From Flavobacteriales bacterium (GTDB lineage: Bacteria > Bacteroidota > Bacteroidia > NS11-12g > UBA955): DNA of 23,740 bases. The notes under the pieces are model-generated. The model was not told the DNA's origin. It ran no database searches and was given only the letters and a program-made list of their open reading frames with translations. This document shows, piece by piece, positions 14,722-22,841 of this stretch (positions are counted from its first letter, which is position 1; each line of letters begins with the position of its first letter). The position numbers and the translations under genes are program-made. The stretch is from contig CANIZU010000009.1 of NCBI GenBank assembly GCA_947472115.1, positions 1 to 23,740 of the forward strand, read 5' to 3'.

Positions 14722-15717
14722 ATGGCCGATAGCAATTTTATTGATTACGTGAAGATTTGCTGCCGAAGTGGTAGTGGCGGACCTGGAAGCAGGCATTACA
14801 ATCGTACCAAAATGAATCCTCGAGGGGGTCCTGATGGGGGCGATGGAGGAAAGGGTGGTGACATTATTCTTCAGGGAAATTCCCAGTTGTGGACATTGAT
14901 TCACTTGAAGTACAGGAAGCACGTGATGGCCACTGATGGTGTTGCGGGTAGTGAGAATCGCAGTTCCGGTGCCTATGGAGAATCGGTGATCTTGGAAGTT
15001 CCTTTGGGCACAGTAGCCAAGGATGCAGAAACTGGAGAGGTTTTGTTTGAAATCACGGAAGACGGTGAAAAAAAGGTGTTGGTTCCGGGTGGTAGAGGTG
15101 GTTTGGGCAACTGGCATTTTGCCAATAGTGTAAACCAGTCACCTCAATATGCGCAGCCGGGAGAGACGGGCATCGAGCAATGGATTGTATTGGAGCTGAA
15201 GGTTTTGGCTGATGTAGGATTGGTTGGATTTCCGAATGCTGGAAAGAGTACATTTTTAAGTGTTATTTCTGCGGCGAAGCCGGAAATTGCTGATTATGCG
15301 TTTACTACATTGGTGCCTAATTTGGGTGTAGTAAATTATCGCGATTATCGAAGTTTCATCGTGGCTGATATTCCCGGAATCATCGAAGGGGCGAGTGAGG
15401 GAAAAGGATTGGGCCATCGTTTTTTGCGTCACATTGAACGAAATGCGGCGTTGTTATTTTTGATACCTGCCGACAGTGCCGACCACAAAAAGGAGTTTTT
15501 AACGTTGTTGAGCGAATTGGAAAAATTCAATCCCGAGCTGCTTGTTAAACAGCGCATTGTGGCCATAAGTAAGGCGGATATGTTGGACGATGAATTGAAG
15601 GACGAAATCAGAAAACAGGTGAAAGGAATGGAGGTAATGTTTTTTAGTTCTGTAACCGAACAGGGCGTTGGAGAATTGATTGATGTTTTATGGGCAACTG
15701 TATCTGCGGATGTTTAA
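14722..15717 (+). CDS. obg: GTPase Obg (CgtA)
   Basis: 331 residues from the ATG at 14722. An upstream in-frame TTG at 14713 exists, but MADSNFIDYVK is the conserved Obg start. The glycine-rich Obg fold (about 1-157) has the repeated Gly-Gly turns of the family, including PRGGPDGGDGGKGGD. The GTPase domain follows, with G1 GFPNAGKST (169-177), the switch I TT (205-206) and G3 DIPG (216-219). The G4 motif is ISKAD rather than the usual NKxD, a variant I believe is common in this phylum. No C-terminal Obg-specific domain is present. Obg acts in 50S ribosome assembly and stress control. It is divergent from leuS and 52 nt upstream of the SurA/PpiC genes, which have their own promoter. Confidence 0.96.
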   Translation: MADSNFIDYVKICCRSGSGGPGSRHYNRTKMNPRGGPDGGDGGKGGDIILQGNSQLWTLIHLKYRKHVMATDGVAGSENRSSGAYGESVILEVPLGTVAKDAETGEVLFEITEDGEKKVLVPGGRGGLGNWHFANSVNQSPQYAQPGETGIEQWIVLELKVLADVGLVGFPNAGKSTFLSVISAAKPEIADYAFTTLVPNLGVVNYRDYRSFIVADIPGIIEGASEGKGLGHRFLRHIERNAALLFLIPADSADHKKEFLTLLSELEKFNPELLVKQRIVAISKADMLDDELKDEIRKQVKGMEVMFFSSVTEQGVGELIDVLWATVSADV

Positions 15718-15737
15718 GAATTTTGATAAGGAGTTTG

Positions 15738-15745
15738 TATTTTTG
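15738..15745 (+). promoter_or_regulatory. -7 element TATTTTTG before the PpiC-PpiC-MoxR operon
   Basis: An exact TAnnTTTG match, 24 nt upstream of the ATG at 15770, giving a leader of about 20 nt. The region 19-23 nt upstream has no clear TTG. Confidence 0.55.
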
Positions 15746-15769
15746 AAGATTATAGAAATAAAATAGATT

Positions 15770-17920
15770 ATGAAAAGAATTGTTGGATTGTTTGTTGGGG
15801 GTTGTTTGATTCTGAGTTCAGTATCGGCCCAGAATGAAAAGATGACACAAGATAAACTTGGTGATGTTAACTTGTCGGTTCAATTGCCAAAGCCGTTCGT
15901 TTTCAGTATCAACCAAGACAAGGTATATGCTGATGAATTTGAACGTCAGTTCCTTAAGAATATCAATTTAAAAGAGGATCCTATTTCGGCGAAAGACATT
16001 CGCAGTTATTTGGATTTGTATATCAAATTCAAGTTGAAGGTTCAGGATGCCAAAGATGCAGGGTTGGACACGGCTACGGCTTATGTTCAGGAGTTGCAAA
16101 TGTATAGGGATCAGCTGGCTAGAAATTATTTGTATGATCGTGCTGTAACGGAGTCATTGATAAAGGAGGCTTATGACCGTTTGAAGTATGAGGTTCGAGT
16201 ATCTCACATTTTGGTTTTGGTATCAGCGGATGCTTCAGAGGCGGATAAGAAGAAGGCGTTGGACAAAATTGAGGAGATGCATCGTAAATTGATGCGCAAT
16301 CCTACGGCTGAAAATTTTGGCGATATGGCCCGCAACGAATCAGAGGATGCGGGAACCAAAAGCGGTGGAGGAGATTTGGGATATATGACAGCTTTACAGG
16401 TGGTGTATGAATTTGAAAATCAAGCGTATAATACAGCGGTGGGTGGAATTTCTCCCGTGTTCAAAACAGAATTTGGGTATCATATTTTGTTGGTTACGGA
16501 CAAAAGGGCGAATCGTGGCGACATTAAAGTGAATCATATTTTGGTGCGTGTGTTGAACAAAGATGAAAACAGCGATACCGAAGCGAGAAAGAAGATTGAT
16601 GAAATAGCGGCGAATATGGCAGCGGGCAAGGAAACCTTTGAGAACATGGCAAAAACCTACAGCGAGGATTATAACAGTCGTTATAATGGCGGTGCAATGG
16701 ATTACATCAACACAGCACAATTCGTGGGTGACATCGACAGACAATATTGGGCAGATCAGGCGTTTACATTGAAGAAGGACGGCGATATTACTGCACCATT
16801 CAGAACCAACTATGGCTGGCATTTGCTTCAGCGAGTGAATGTTCGTCCTTTGAAATCATTTGATGACAAGGAGATGCATTCTATGTTGAAGATGGAGGTA
16901 CAGAAAAATCAGCGCTCTCAAACATCGGTGGATTCTTTGGTTGTTAAGATCAAAAATGAAAATGGATTTACAATGAATCAGAAGGCTGTGTCTGCGTTGC
17001 TCGGTTATTTGGATAGCAACTTTATGAAGGGCAAATTTGATGAGTTGTCGATTCCTGAGATGCATGTTGTAGTTTCTGGTCCTGCAAAAAAGCCAGTGAA
17101 AACAGAATACAATTTGCGTAAAATGGAAGTATTTCATTTGGCTGACCAGTCTTACTCAGTGGGTGATTTGTGCACTCAACTAACCTACAATAGCAAGGCT
17201 ATTCAAGGAACCAAAAAAGAAGGATTAGACCGTTTGATAAATGCTTGGATCGACAAAACTTGTGTTGAATATCAAGATGAACATTTGGAAGAGAAGTCGG
17301 TTGAATTCCGCGATATTTATCAAGAGTACAAAGAAGGCATTTTGATGTTTAACCGAATGCAGCAATTGGTTTGGGATAAAGCCAACAATGATTCAGCAGG
17401 TTTGGCAACGTTTTTTGCAGCCCATCAAGGTGAGTATAATTGGGGTGATCGATTTGATGTAGAAGTATTCTTCTGCAACGATGCTAAGATGATGAAAACG
17501 GTGTCAAAAGAAGTGAAGAAAGGTATTTCGGTGGATAGTATTCGTCGTGAACACACCAAGAGAAACGTGTTGGATTATGCCTATAAAGCGGGCAAATACG
17601 AAATGGGTGATACGTTTTTATTCGTTCCATCTCGTGTGCTAAACATGTTGTTTGATGATGCCAAATCGGCTAAGCCAAAGTATCGCAAAGCGGGCATTTA
17701 TAGCATCGGACCTGTGGGTGATGATTTTGTAGTTGTTAAGGTCAATGCTTTTTTGCCTGCTGGACCCAAGACTTTGGATGAAACACGCGGACCGGTTGCA
17801 TCTAAATATCAAGAGCAGTTGGAGCGTGAATGGATAGAGACCTTAAGAATGAAATACCCGGTTACTGTGAATGAATCAGTAATTCAGACGATTGAGGCCA
17901 AACTGGTGAATCAGAAATAA
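15770..17920 (+). CDS. Periplasmic peptidyl-prolyl isomerase with two parvulin domains (SurA-like)
   Basis: 716 residues. A Sec signal peptide (about 1-20) ends in SVSA-QN. A SurA-type N-terminal helical region (about 40-140) is followed by two parvulin/PpiC rotamase domains. The first (142-245) starts VRVSHILVL and ends GYHILLV; the second (251-357) starts IKVNHILVR and ends GWHLLQRV. The C-terminal half (about 360-716) has no parvulin signature and is probably chaperone or dimer surface. The family folds outer-membrane proteins in the periplasm. The protein is longer than E. coli SurA (428), which I believe is normal for Bacteroidetes. It is followed after 13 nt by a second isomerase and then by moxR, apparently in one operon. 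Confidence 0.9.
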   Translation: MKRIVGLFVGGCLILSSVSAQNEKMTQDKLGDVNLSVQLPKPFVFSINQDKVYADEFERQFLKNINLKEDPISAKDIRSYLDLYIKFKLKVQDAKDAGLDTATAYVQELQMYRDQLARNYLYDRAVTESLIKEAYDRLKYEVRVSHILVLVSADASEADKKKALDKIEEMHRKLMRNPTAENFGDMARNESEDAGTKSGGGDLGYMTALQVVYEFENQAYNTAVGGISPVFKTEFGYHILLVTDKRANRGDIKVNHILVRVLNKDENSDTEARKKIDEIAANMAAGKETFENMAKTYSEDYNSRYNGGAMDYINTAQFVGDIDRQYWADQAFTLKKDGDITAPFRTNYGWHLLQRVNVRPLKSFDDKEMHSMLKMEVQKNQRSQTSVDSLVVKIKNENGFTMNQKAVSALLGYLDSNFMKGKFDELSIPEMHVVVSGPAKKPVKTEYNLRKMEVFHLADQSYSVGDLCTQLTYNSKAIQGTKKEGLDRLINAWIDKTCVEYQDEHLEEKSVEFRDIYQEYKEGILMFNRMQQLVWDKANNDSAGLATFFAAHQGEYNWGDRFDVEVFFCNDAKMMKTVSKEVKKGISVDSIRREHTKRNVLDYAYKAGKYEMGDTFLFVPSRVLNMLFDDAKSAKPKYRKAGIYSIGPVGDDFVVVKVNAFLPAGPKTLDETRGPVASKYQEQLEREWIETLRMKYPVTVNESVIQTIEAKLVNQK

Positions 17921-17933
17921 ATACAGATTTACT

Positions 17934-19322
17934 GTGAACCATTTGAAAGAGTATTTTTTTGGGCTGTGTTGTTTGTGTTCGTTGAATGCCATGGCACAAC
18001 TGACGGCGTCTGGTCCAATGCTGCCTCCTAAATATGTAGATGGTGTATTGGTAGTGGTGGGCAATAAGGTAATTTTGCGGAGTGAGTTGGAGGAGAACAA
18101 AAAACAGATGGAATTGGATGGTCGCTTTTTGGATCCACAAACCATTGAATGTACTACACTCGAACAGTTGATTGTAAATAAGTTGATGTTGCATCAGGCC
18201 GAATTAGACAGTTTGCCTGTATCTGAAGAGGAACTTGAATTTACTATCGAAAATAGGTTGCGTTACTTCAAGTCTAGGATCGGAAGTACAGATCAATTGG
18301 AAAAATATTTGGGGAAACCAATTCCAACATGGAAGGAAGAGATTCGTCCGATGATGAGAGAGGAATTGCTGATTCAGGCAATGAGAAATAGTATTTTGAG
18401 GAATGTAAAAATTTCTCCCCAAGAGGTTAAGGCTTTTTATGATTCAATTCCAATGGATAGTTTGCCAATAATCCCAACGGAAGTGGAAGTTGCGCAATTG
18501 TTGGTAATACCTTCTGTGAGTCTCGAATCTAAAGAATTTGCGAGGGAACAACTAGAAGCCGTTAGAAAGAGAATATTGCGCGGGGAGAGTTTTGAAAAAT
18601 TGGCTCGTGCTTATAGTATGGATCCAGGTTCGAAAGCCCAAGGTGGTTTGCTTCCGGAGTTTGGTAGAGGAGAAATGATGCCTGAATTTGAGCGGATGGC
18701 ATTCAAACTGAAGCCAGATACTCTCAGTCCAATATTTGAAACCGATTTTGGATACCATATTCTTAAAGTGTCTAAACGTCGCGGAGAAAAAGTTGTGGCT
18801 TCACATATTTTGATTAGAGCAGAAAATACAACCGAGGATATTTCTAAGGCCTTATATAGAATTGATTCTGCTTATAATTTATTGATAGAAAATAAAATGC
18901 TGTGGTGCGATGCTGTAAAGAAGTATGCTACCGCTGGTGATAAATTCATGGCCTATGATAAAGGGTCATGCGGGTTTTACCAAGATATGCGGACGGGAAT
19001 GCAGAAAATGCAATTTGAGTCTTTGCCTCCGGATGTGAGAAAGATAGCAGAAAAAATGAAACCCGGAGAAGTATCATCCCCCGCACTAATAAACACTGAG
19101 GATGGAAGACCTGTTTACAGACTCATTTATGTGAGTGAGATTACGCCTCCCCACACTGCCAATTTGGTGCAAGATTATAGTAAAATCCAAATGCAGGCCG
19201 ACAATAAGAAAAGGTATGAGACGCTTCAAAAATGGGTGATTGCGCATCGAAAAGTGAACTATATACGCTTTAAGGGAAAATCATTGGAATGTGAAAATTT
19301 GAAATCTTGGGAAAATGAATGA
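17934..19322 (+). CDS. Second SurA-like peptidyl-prolyl isomerase, GTG start
   Basis: 462 residues, close to E. coli SurA in size and layout. The signal peptide (MNHLKEYFFG..., about 1-21) has a cleavage site after AMA. The next Met lies inside that cleavage region, so the GTG at 17934 is needed for export. The SurA N-domain (about 33-165) begins with VDGVLVVVGNKVILRSEL, typical of SurA. A first parvulin domain covers about 181-282, ending GYHILKVS, and a second weaker one covers about 286-400, starting VASHILIRA. It is the best SurA orthologue candidate of the two. The frame ends 8 bases into the start of moxR (overlap 19315-19322), so the two are translationally coupled. Confidence 0.92.
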   Translation: MNHLKEYFFGLCCLCSLNAMAQLTASGPMLPPKYVDGVLVVVGNKVILRSELEENKKQMELDGRFLDPQTIECTTLEQLIVNKLMLHQAELDSLPVSEEELEFTIENRLRYFKSRIGSTDQLEKYLGKPIPTWKEEIRPMMREELLIQAMRNSILRNVKISPQEVKAFYDSIPMDSLPIIPTEVEVAQLLVIPSVSLESKEFAREQLEAVRKRILRGESFEKLARAYSMDPGSKAQGGLLPEFGRGEMMPEFERMAFKLKPDTLSPIFETDFGYHILKVSKRRGEKVVASHILIRAENTTEDISKALYRIDSAYNLLIENKMLWCDAVKKYATAGDKFMAYDKGSCGFYQDMRTGMQKMQFESLPPDVRKIAEKMKPGEVSSPALINTEDGRPVYRLIYVSEITPPHTANLVQDYSKIQMQADNKKRYETLQKWVIAHRKVNYIRFKGKSLECENLKSWENE

Positions 19323-20274
19323 TATCGTTGCAACCCCGAAGGATTTTTCTGCCAAAGTATTGGCCTTGCGTGCCGAAATCGGTAAAGTAGTTGTAGGTCA
19401 GCATGAAGTAATAGATGCCCTAATCAATGCCGTATTTTGTCATGGCCACGTGTTAATGGTTGGCGTCCCTGGTTTGGCCAAAACCTTGTTGGTTAAAACA
19501 CTTTCAGAAACCATGGATTTGTCGTTCAATCGGATTCAGTTTACCCCCGATTTGATGCCATCCGACATTGTAGGAAGTGAGATTTTGGACGATGCAAGAC
19601 AGTTTCATTTTGTAAAGGGTCCAATTTTTTCCAATATCATTTTGGCCGATGAGATCAATCGTACACCCCCAAAAACGCAGGCTGCTTTGTTAGAGGCGAT
19701 GCAGGAGCGACAGGTAACTGCGGGCGGACAAAGATATCAGTTGGAGGAGCCATTCTTTGTTTTGGCAACCCAGAACCCCATCGAACAAGAAGGTACTTAC
19801 CCCTTGCCAGAAGCGCAGTTGGATCGTTTTATGTTCCAAGTGATTTTGGACTATCCTGGGTTTGAGGAAGAAGTCAATATTTTAAAACAAACCACGGGTA
19901 GTGCGCAGGGAAAAGCGAAGTCGGTGATTTCTGCCCAGCAAATCAAGGAATTTCAGGCTTTGGTTAGAGCGGTTCCCGTTACGGACCATGTTTTTGAACA
20001 GGTGGTTACGATGGTTCAGCAAACTCGACCTGGACAATCGGGATCACATGCAATGGCAAATCAATATTTGTCGTATGGTGCCGGACCAAGAGCAGGTCAA
20101 AATTTGATTTTGGCTGGTAAATGTCACGCTTTGATGCATGGTAAATTCAGTGTGGATCGCGAGGATATCGTGGCAGTTTCTAAGTGGGTGTTAAGGCATC
20201 GTATCGTCAGAAACTTCAAGGCAGAGGCCGAAGGCGTATCGTCAGATCAGATTATCGCTGCGATTTGTAATTGA
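19315..20274 (+). CDS. MoxR-family AAA+ ATPase
   Basis: 319 residues. The AAA+ core shows Walker A GVPGLAKT (50-57), Walker B IILADE (108-113) followed by INRTPPKTQAALLEAMQE, sensor 1 ATQNP (151-155), and LPEAQLDRF (164-172) containing the likely arginine finger. The lid domain ends near residue 319. MoxR ATPases act as chaperones for metal-centre insertion or envelope complexes, usually with a VWA-domain partner. No VWA or DUF58 gene follows here, as an operon on the opposite strand begins. The direct overlap with the SurA-like gene suggests a shared envelope-folding role (inference). Intact and complete. Confidence 0.95.
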   Translation: MNDIVATPKDFSAKVLALRAEIGKVVVGQHEVIDALINAVFCHGHVLMVGVPGLAKTLLVKTLSETMDLSFNRIQFTPDLMPSDIVGSEILDDARQFHFVKGPIFSNIILADEINRTPPKTQAALLEAMQERQVTAGGQRYQLEEPFFVLATQNPIEQEGTYPLPEAQLDRFMFQVILDYPGFEEEVNILKQTTGSAQGKAKSVISAQQIKEFQALVRAVPVTDHVFEQVVTMVQQTRPGQSGSHAMANQYLSYGAGPRAGQNLILAGKCHALMHGKFSVDREDIVAVSKWVLRHRIVRNFKAEAEGVSSDQIIAAICN

Positions 20275-20290
20275 TTTTTGGGTTTTACAG

Positions 20291-20315
20291 TTCCCCAGCT
20301 TGAAATCTGAGGGAA
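20291..20315. terminator. Possible hairpin between convergent moxR and nth
   Basis: TTCCCCAG (20291-20298) pairs with CTGAGGGAA (20307-20315) to give 8 bp with one bulged A and an 8-nt loop. There is no T-run on either strand, so if it ends transcription it does so weakly. The rest of the 69-nt spacer holds nothing recognisable. Confidence 0.25.
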
Positions 20316-20343
20316 TATAAATCCAAGTTTGGTTATACTAATC

Positions 20344-20979
20344 TTATTTAGATTTTTCGCGACATCCCAAAACGGAGCAAATGGGGCATTTTTCAACGAT
20401 ATGACCTCTTGCCGGGCAGTATTCTCGACCCATGAAAATGATTTGAAGGTGTGCTTTATTCCAAAGTCCTTCTGGTATTTGTCGTTTTAGGTCCTTTTCT
20501 GTTTGCTCCACATTTTTGGCAGGGCTTAAACGCCATCGATAAGCCAATCTGTGAATGTGGGTGTCGACAGGGAAAGCAGGGACTCCAAACGCTTGCGACA
20601 TCACCACAGAGGCCGTTTTATGTCCAACCGAAGGCATTGCCTCCAAAGCTTCAAACGACTGCGGCACGAGCCCTCCGTGTTCTTCCATGATCATTTTGGA
20701 GAGTCCATAGATGCCTTTGCTTTTCATTGGCGATAAACCACAGGGCCGAATAATGTTTTGGATTTCTCCCACCGAGAGTTTGAGCATATCGGTTGGATTG
20801 TTGGCCTTGGCAAAAAGGAGCGGTGTAATTTGGTTTACGCGTTCGTCGGTGCATTGGGCGCTGAGGAGGACAGAAATTAAAAGCGTATAGGGGTCGCTAT
20901 GATTGAGCGGAATGGGCGTTTCCGGGTATAACTCTTCCAATGTGGAGAGGATAAATTGAACGCGTTCCGACTTATTCAT
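20344..20979 (-). CDS. nth: Endonuclease III (DNA glycosylase/AP lyase)
   Basis: 211 residues, matching E. coli Nth in size. It removes oxidised pyrimidines in base excision repair. The helix-hairpin-helix is ALEAMPSVGHKTASVV with catalytic Lys121, and the catalytic Asp139 is in PVDTHIHRL. The N-terminal block ISVLLSAQCTDERVNQ is typical. The C-terminal cysteines lie at 188, 198, 201 and 206, giving C-x9-C-x2-C-x4-C instead of the classical C-x6-C-x2-C-x5-C. Whether a [4Fe-4S] cluster is still bound is uncertain. It is the third gene of an apparent lptB-lplA-nth unit, 45 nt after the lplA stop; most of that spacer is a copied end of lplA. Confidence 0.94.
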   Translation of the reverse strand: MNKSERVQFILSTLEELYPETPIPLNHSDPYTLLISVLLSAQCTDERVNQITPLLFAKANNPTDMLKLSVGEIQNIIRPCGLSPMKSKGIYGLSKMIMEEHGGLVPQSFEALEAMPSVGHKTASVVMSQAFGVPAFPVDTHIHRLAYRWRLSPAKNVEQTEKDLKRQIPEGLWNKAHLQIIFMGREYCPARGHIVEKCPICSVLGCREKSK

Positions 20980-20997
20980 TTTGATTGCTTTGGCTAA

Positions 20998-21051
20998 TTA
21001 GAAGAATTGTGTGTATTGGTTTATTTAGAAGAATTGATTGTATTCGGCCTC
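20998..21051. repeat. 27-bp tandem duplication of the lplA 3' end
   Basis: The block 21025-21051 (last nine codons and stop, overall) is repeated at 20998-21024. The first 20 bases of each copy agree at 18 positions; overall 19 of 27 match. The unit begins TTAGAAGAATTG in both. Read on the minus strand, the first copy ends NQFF-stop and the second reads INQYTQFF-stop in the same frame. Confidence 0.75.
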
Positions 21052-21987
21052 GTTTTGGAACGGGGTATTTGCGAATGCTGTTGCGAAAGTTTGCGGTGCA
21101 ATTGGCTGATTTACAGATGCTTGAGATTCGTATGGGAATTTTTCGATTCCTTGCTCATCGGTGAGAGTATATTCCGTGATAATGCCTTTGGTTACTACCA
21201 TATTGAGGTGGTATTTGGAATCTTGTACCGTGATTACTCTTTGATGTTGGTAGGAAGGTGAGTATCCAAAGATCCATTCCGGTGATGTAAATTTCTCCGT
21301 TTTTAATTGGTTGATTTGATGGTCTTCGTTGGGCTGGATTGAGGAGATCCTTGAATGTGTAATGGTTGAGAGTTTTTGTGCCAATGTGGCTATGGTTTGG
21401 TCGATTTGTTGTAGCTCCGCAAAATGATCGCCGAGGTTGGTAACGGAAGATTTATTGCTTTTTACGGCTTTGTCTTGGTATTGCCCTTCGGAGTGAAGTG
21501 CCTTGCCGAGGTTATGGATATTGGCATTTATCAGCAGGGTGCCGTGGTGTAAAACGCGTTTTTTTTGTTGGAAGATGTGTTGCGCGTTGCCAGAGAATTT
21601 CACGCCGTTAAATAGTAGATCGTCGCGCTCCGAATAGGATGTTTCGATGCCCATTTCTAGCAGGGCTTGGCGGATGGGTTCCAAGAACCGTTTATAGTTT
21701 ACCGCTTTATCAAGTGTTGTACCGAGGTCTTGAATGAATGAAAAATTGAGGTTGCCAAGGTCGTGGTAGACGGTGCCCCCGCCGCTAACGCGGCGGGCAG
21801 GTGCAATATTTAGCTGCCGGCAGGCAGCATAATTGATCTCTGCGCATATATTTTGATGTTTACCACACACAACCGCACTTTCACTGCGCCATAACATGAT
21901 CACATTGTCGTCCGTGTGATGCAAAAAATGGGACTCAGCCGCTAAGTTGTAATAAACGTCGGTTGATTCTGAAACAATGAGGCGCAT
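21025..21987 (-). CDS. lplA: Lipoate-protein ligase A
   Basis: 320 residues from the ATG at 21987. The frame is open 24 codons further upstream into the lptB coding region, but the family begins with MRLIxSxSTDxYxNLAxE, so the internal Met is preferred; this gives a 28-nt gap after lptB. It activates lipoate (or octanoate) with ATP and attaches it to lysines of 2-oxoacid dehydrogenase E2 and GcvH. Signatures are RRVSGGGTVYHDLGNLNF (65-82) and VKFSGNAQ (129-136) with the likely catalytic Lys130. A C-terminal accessory domain follows. The last nine codons and stop have been duplicated in tandem downstream. It probably shares an mRNA with lptB and nth. Confidence 0.94.
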   Translation of the reverse strand: MRLIVSESTDVYYNLAAESHFLHHTDDNVIMLWRSESAVVCGKHQNICAEINYAACRQLNIAPARRVSGGGTVYHDLGNLNFSFIQDLGTTLDKAVNYKRFLEPIRQALLEMGIETSYSERDDLLFNGVKFSGNAQHIFQQKKRVLHHGTLLINANIHNLGKALHSEGQYQDKAVKSNKSSVTNLGDHFAELQQIDQTIATLAQKLSTITHSRISSIQPNEDHQINQLKTEKFTSPEWIFGYSPSYQHQRVITVQDSKYHLNMVVTKGIITEYTLTDEQGIEKFPYESQASVNQPIAPQTFATAFANTPFQNEAEYNQFF

Positions 21988-22015
21988 AGGAATGACAAAA
22001 GTCGGTTTAATTGCC

Positions 22016-22768
22016 TTAGCCCAATGGTTCCGAAGCTGACTTAGATCGACGAAGTTCAAAATTCTGCCCCAAATATACCTTCCTTACCATCTCATCGTTC
22101 GCCAATTCCTGGGCTGTTCCGTGTTTTAACAACTTACCTTCAAACAACAAATACGCCCGGTCCGTAATGCTCAACGTTTCCTGTACGTTGTGGTCGGTGA
22201 TCAGTATTCCAATATTCTTTTGCTTCAGTTTTGCTACAATTTGCTGTATGTCCTCCACCGCTATCGGGTCGACCCCGGCAAAAGGCTCATCAAGAAGGAT
22301 AAATTTTGGGTCGGTTGCGAGGGCTCTGGCGATTTCGGTACGACGTCTTTCGCCGCCTGAAAGCACTTTTCCCAAGTTTTTTCTCACTTTTCCCAAGCCA
22401 AATTCGCTGATCAGGGATTCCAATTTTTCCTCTTGCTCTTTTTTGGAGAGTTTGGTCATTTCGAGGATGGCTTGGATGTTTTCTTCCACGCTCAACTCTC
22501 TAAAAACCGAGGCTTCTTGGGGCAGGTATCCGATTCCATGTTGAGCGCGTTTGAACATGGGCCAGCTGCTGATTTCGGTGTCTTCAAGGAAGACTTGACC
22601 TTCATCGGGGCGAACTAGGCCGACGAACATATAGAAGGATGTGGTTTTTCCGGCGCCATTGGGGCCTAGTAATCCTACAATTTCTCCTTGGTTAACTTCA
22701 ACGCTAACATCGTTCACCACGCGTTTTGCGCCGTATTGTTTTACCAAATTCTGTGAACGGAGTTTCAT
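22016..22768 (-). CDS. lptB: LPS export ABC transporter ATP-binding protein LptB
   Basis: 250 residues. It powers extraction of lipopolysaccharide from the inner membrane together with LptF and LptG. The ATPase motifs are Walker A GPNGAGKT (35-42), Q-loop Gln84 in GYLPQEASVF, signature LSGGERRR (136-143), Walker B FILLDEPFAGVDP (156-168) and switch His193 in ITDHNVQ. The GYLPQEASVFRELSV and LLDEPFAGVDPIAVEDIQ segments are specific for LptB among ABC ATPases. The permease genes are not in this window. The ATG lies 5 nt downstream of a perfect TATATTTG element, behind a very strong hairpin that would insulate the gene from upstream helicase transcription. lplA and nth follow on the same strand. 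Confidence 0.97.
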   Translation of the reverse strand: MKLRSQNLVKQYGAKRVVNDVSVEVNQGEIVGLLGPNGAGKTTSFYMFVGLVRPDEGQVFLEDTEISSWPMFKRAQHGIGYLPQEASVFRELSVEENIQAILEMTKLSKKEQEEKLESLISEFGLGKVRKNLGKVLSGGERRRTEIARALATDPKFILLDEPFAGVDPIAVEDIQQIVAKLKQKNIGILITDHNVQETLSITDRAYLLFEGKLLKHGTAQELANDEMVRKVYLGQNFELRRSKSASEPLG

Positions 22769-22773
22769 TGTAG

Positions 22774-22781
22774 CAAATATA
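22774..22781 (-). promoter_or_regulatory. -7 element TATATTTG before lptB
   Basis: A perfect TAnnTTTG on the minus strand with only 5 nt before the lptB ATG, again implying a start of transcription at or near the start codon. The 16-bp hairpin just upstream overlaps where a -33 element would lie. Confidence 0.5.
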
Positions 22782-22789
22782 GGGCAAAA

Positions 22790-22824
22790 AATAAAGGGCT
22801 TCCGCGCAGCGGAAGCCCTTTATT
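22790..22824 (-). terminator. Very stable 16-bp hairpin, likely intrinsic terminator on the minus strand
   Basis: An uninterrupted inverted repeat of 16 bp around the core GGGCTTCCGC / GCGGAAGCCC with a 3-nt loop (22806-22808). On the minus strand it is followed by TTTATTTTTT, a good terminator tract; on the plus strand the run after it is interrupted. It would end transcripts arriving from the helicase gene before lptB. Confidence 0.7.
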
Positions 22825-22841
22825 ATCGCTAAAATTATCAC

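Noticed and set aside
21988..22059. A longer LplA beginning at 22059
   Set aside because: The extra 24 residues lie mostly in the lptB coding region and have no family similarity; LplA proteins begin at the MRLIxSxST motif, i.e. 21987.
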